7,657 nucleotides of DNA from Hydromicrobium sp964517765. GTDB taxonomy: Bacteria > Actinomycetota > Humimicrobiia > Humimicrobiales > Humimicrobiaceae. Shown piece by piece: positions 5,692-7,657 of this stretch; position 1 is the stretch's first letter, and each line of letters starts with the position of its first letter. The translations under genes and the position numbers were made by a program. The notes beneath the pieces were generated by a model. The model had not been told where the DNA came from. It was given only the letters and a program-made list of their open reading frames with translations, and did not search any database. The DNA is taken from contig CAZFEN010000035.1 of NCBI GenBank assembly GCA_964517765.1, positions 1 to 7,657 of the forward strand. The letters are read 5' to 3'.

Positions 5692-7173
5692 TTATTTTTC
5701 TTTCTCAGGATGTCCATCCGACATCCAGTCGGTATGATACCCTTTATAGTGACCTTCTCTTCCCCTTAAAACTCCGGAACCGTTTTTCTCCAGTTTAAAG
5801 TATCCCTGTGCCCCAAAGTAATCCCTTTGCTGGGCCACGACCTGGGCTGAAATCATAAGCGGAGCAGCCATCTGCAATATATAATCGTAAGAACAGCCCA
5901 TGGCTATAACAGGCACCCCGACGGTATGGCTAATATTTATAAAAGCTGCAAGTTTATTTAAATTTTTGTTTATGAAATCCCTGAACATTGGCGCAGCCAT
6001 AAGGTTCTCAAAGTCAGGTTTATTTTCATACTCCTGTGTAATCTCGTTTAAGAATTGAGCTCTGATGATACATCCTGCTCTCCAACCCCGGGCTATTTTT
6101 CCCGGAGAAAGATTGAAACCATATATATCTGATGCTGCTTTCATCAAAGCAAAACCCTGTGCATAAGAAGAAACCTTTGCAATATATAAGGCATCGTGGG
6201 CCATATCTATAAGTTCTTCCCTGCTTCCCTCATATCGTCCTTTTCCAAATTTAAGTTTTTCCGACATGGTCCGCCTTAAATCTTTAGCCTGGGACATTTC
6301 ACGGGAAAATATTGCAGAAGCTATCGTTGGAATGGGAACCAGAAGTTCCAGACTGCTCTGCACGGTCCAGGTACCGGTACCCTTCATTCCGGCAATATCT
6401 GCAATCCTATCTACCAGAAACGTGCCGGATTCTTTTTCTTTTTCCTTTATGCTCTTTCCTGTAATTTCTATAAGGTATGACCGGAGAATATCATTACCGC
6501 TGTTCCAGGACAGCATTATATCCGAAATCTCTTTCGCATCAAGATTTAGAGCATTTTTAAAGGTCCACACACATTCTCCGATTAGCTGCATATCTCCATA
6601 CTCTATTCCGTTATGCACCATTTTTACAAAATGACCCGCACCTCCCGGACCTATATATGAAACACAGGGTATCCCATCTTCTGCTTTTGCTGCTATGTCA
6701 TATAAAAGATCCTTTACCAGATTATATGCTTCTTTCTGTCCTCCGGGCATTATTGCCGGACCCTTGAGTGCACCCTCTTCACCTCCTGATATGCCGGTGC
6801 CAATATACAGGATCCCTCTTCCTTCAAGTTCCTCGCTTCTTCTTATAGTATCTTTGAAGAATGAGTTGCCCCCGTCTATTATCAAATCCCCTTTTTCCAG
6901 TAATGGAACAAGTTGGCGTATGGTGTCATCTACGGGTCTTCCGGCTTTTATCATAAGGATTATGGCCCTGGGCCTCTCCAGGGAGCTGGCGAGATCTTTA
7001 AAAGAATAAACAGCAGTTATATTCTTACCTTTTGCACCGGTATTTATAAAATCCCGGGTTTTAAAACCTGTCCTGTTGAATACAACCACCGGGTAGCCTT
7101 TACCCTCCATATTTAAGGCTAAATTTTTACCCATAACTGCAAGCCCTACAAGACCTATATTCCGTTTTTTCAT
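5692..7173 (-). CDS. gnd: 6-phosphogluconate dehydrogenase, decarboxylating
   Basis: This enzyme of the oxidative pentose phosphate pathway converts 6-phosphogluconate to ribulose-5-phosphate and CO2 with reduction of NAD(P)+ in the cytoplasm. The protein has 493 residues, slightly longer than the usual 470 or so. The N-terminal Rossmann motif is GLVGLAVMGKNLALN (7-21), with NRT at 33-35 after the second strand. Substrate and catalytic residues are present: Asn103 (GGN), Ser129-Gly130-Gly131, Lys184, His187-Asn188 and Glu191 in HFVKMVHNGIEYGD. The family signature appears as DIAGMKGTGTW (259-269). Near the C-terminus, QQRDYFGAQ (448-456) keeps Arg450 but has Gln456 where the family normally has His, and about 12 extra residues (466-477) precede HTDW. 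The start has AAGGGGG at 7179-7185, 5 bases before ATG. It probably heads a two-gene operon with the propeller gene. Confidence 0.96.
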   Translation of the reverse strand: MKKRNIGLVGLAVMGKNLALNMEGKGYPVVVFNRTGFKTRDFINTGAKGKNITAVYSFKDLASSLERPRAIILMIKAGRPVDDTIRQLVPLLEKGDLIIDGGNSFFKDTIRRSEELEGRGILYIGTGISGGEEGALKGPAIMPGGQKEAYNLVKDLLYDIAAKAEDGIPCVSYIGPGGAGHFVKMVHNGIEYGDMQLIGECVWTFKNALNLDAKEISDIMLSWNSGNDILRSYLIEITGKSIKEKEKESGTFLVDRIADIAGMKGTGTWTVQSSLELLVPIPTIASAIFSREMSQAKDLRRTMSEKLKFGKGRYEGSREELIDMAHDALYIAKVSSYAQGFALMKAASDIYGFNLSPGKIARGWRAGCIIRAQFLNEITQEYENKPDFENLMAAPMFRDFINKNLNKLAAFINISHTVGVPVIAMGCSYDYILQMAAPLMISAQVVAQQRDYFGAQGYFKLEKNGSGVLRGREGHYKGYHTDWMSDGHPEKEK

Positions 7174-7202
7174 CCAATCCCCCTTTTTGGAAATGGATAA
7201 TT

Positions 7203-7316
7203 TTAATAAAATTTTATATTGACCACCCGGGACATCATCTCAAAATCTTTATCATTATGCAGCATATAAAGATCATTCTCAATACAAATCTGTGCGATAA
7301 TACAGTCAATAGTACC
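7203..7316 (-). pseudogene. C-terminal remnant of a VapC-type PIN-domain toxin
   Basis: Translation of the minus strand from 7316 to the TAA at 7203-7205 gives 37 residues that match the end of VapC ribonuclease toxins. GTIDCIIAQICIEND carries the third conserved Asp at residue 4, and LYMLHNDKDFEMM carries the acidic HND.DF motif at residues 20-25. Complete VapC toxins run to about 130 residues. Here the frame is closed by TGA and TAA three codons upstream, and none of the three frames in 7317-7384 shows the N-terminal half. No antitoxin gene lies beside it. It is therefore a decayed fragment lying between radC and gnd. The gnd promoter may lie in this sequence: TATAAA at 7213-7218 is a possible -10, but its best -35 (TTGAGA, 7238-7243) is 19 bases away, so I do not list it separately. 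Confidence 0.7.
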
Positions 7317-7384
7317 TGAAATATTTTATCATAACGATTAGAAATCCCATATCCGGATAATCACAATTTTTTAAATTTAAATGT

Positions 7385-7657
7385 TCAAATCATCTGTTTC
7401 TGCTTGAAGCTGAAATATCCGCTTTCAGCTACTATTATATGATCCAGGACACTGATACCCAGGATGCTGCAGGATTTGCACAGCCTGTTTGTTATCTCTA
7501 TATCATCAATTGAAGGTTCGGGATCACCGCTTGGATGATTGTGTATGAATATGACCGAGGCTGCCGAATTTTTAATAACCGGTTTTATTACTTCTCTGGG
7601 ATGAACTATGGAACTTGTAAGGCTTCCCTGCGAGATCAGGACCTCTTTTATTACTCT
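7385..7657 (-). CDS. radC: RadC family JAB/JAMM-domain protein, 3' part
   Basis: The last 90 residues of a RadC (UPF0758) protein are encoded; the start lies beyond base 7657. The JAMM metal-binding motif is intact: His39-x-His41-Pro (FIHNHPSG), then Ser49 and Asp52 in DPEPSIDD, numbered from the window edge. ITNRLCKSCSILGISVLDHIIVA and the ending YFSFKQKQMI follow the usual RadC pattern, and the stop falls where full-length RadC normally ends. The family was named for a supposed DNA repair role that later work did not support; the fold is that of a JAB metal-dependent hydrolase whose substrate is not established. No clear terminator follows it. The 7317-7384 stretch downstream is AT-rich and includes the 10-base palindrome TATCCGGATA at 7350-7359. 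Confidence 0.93.
   Translation of the reverse strand, partial: RVIKEVLISQGSLTSSIVHPREVIKPVIKNSAASVIFIHNHPSGDPEPSIDDIEITNRLCKSCSILGISVLDHIIVAESGYFSFKQKQMI

Noticed and set aside
6266..6634. Open reading frame of 122 codons on the plus strand
   Set aside because: It is the antisense of the conserved core of gnd, including its signature motif.
7206..7217. Palindrome ATAAAATTTTAT upstream of gnd as an operator
   Set aside because: It is pure A/T, overlaps the end of the VapC remnant, and such symmetry is expected by chance in this AT-rich stretch.

Overview
The window is bacterial chromosomal DNA, fairly AT-rich, with most genes on the minus strand. It holds a class A RNase P RNA, a tRNA with an encoded CCA end, ordinary Shine-Dalgarno sites and housekeeping enzymes. 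The order nif3 - C4 zinc-ribbon coiled-coil protein - RNase HI - rnpB resembles the nif3/zinc-ribbon/RNase H block of Actinomycetota (in Mycobacterium the RNase H is fused to a phosphatase; here it stands alone). A deep-branching, low-GC actinobacterial or similar anaerobic lineage is a reasonable guess, but one window cannot settle taxonomy.

Positions 1-2755 (minus strand) form a compact block. nif3 runs into the zinc-ribbon gene with an 8-base overlap through a probable TTG start. The zinc-ribbon gene abuts rnhA directly. rnpB follows with its own sigma70-type promoter just after the rnhA stop. The shared theme is nucleic acid handling (RNase H, RNase P, a putative nucleic-acid-binding zinc ribbon), though the role of Nif3 is unsettled. 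A roughly 100-base AT-rich divergent region containing a 16-base perfect palindrome separates nif3 from the only plus-strand gene. That gene is a 374-residue SIS-domain protein of the phosphoglucose/phosphomannose isomerase family whose expected catalytic glutamate appears to be replaced.

Positions 4088-7657 (minus strand) read, in transcription order: the C-terminal part of radC (cut by the window edge), a 37-codon remnant of a VapC-type PIN toxin, gnd (6-phosphogluconate dehydrogenase), a membrane-anchored beta-propeller protein 15 bases downstream of gnd, and a CAU-anticodon tRNA with a clear promoter of its own. The sugar-phosphate isomerase homologue and Gnd both belong to glucose-6-phosphate metabolism but lie in separate transcription units.

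I see no CRISPR array, insertion sequence, phage gene or evident new multi-gene system. The points most worth checking are the substituted active-site positions in the isomerase homologue and in Gnd, and the symmetric divergent promoter.
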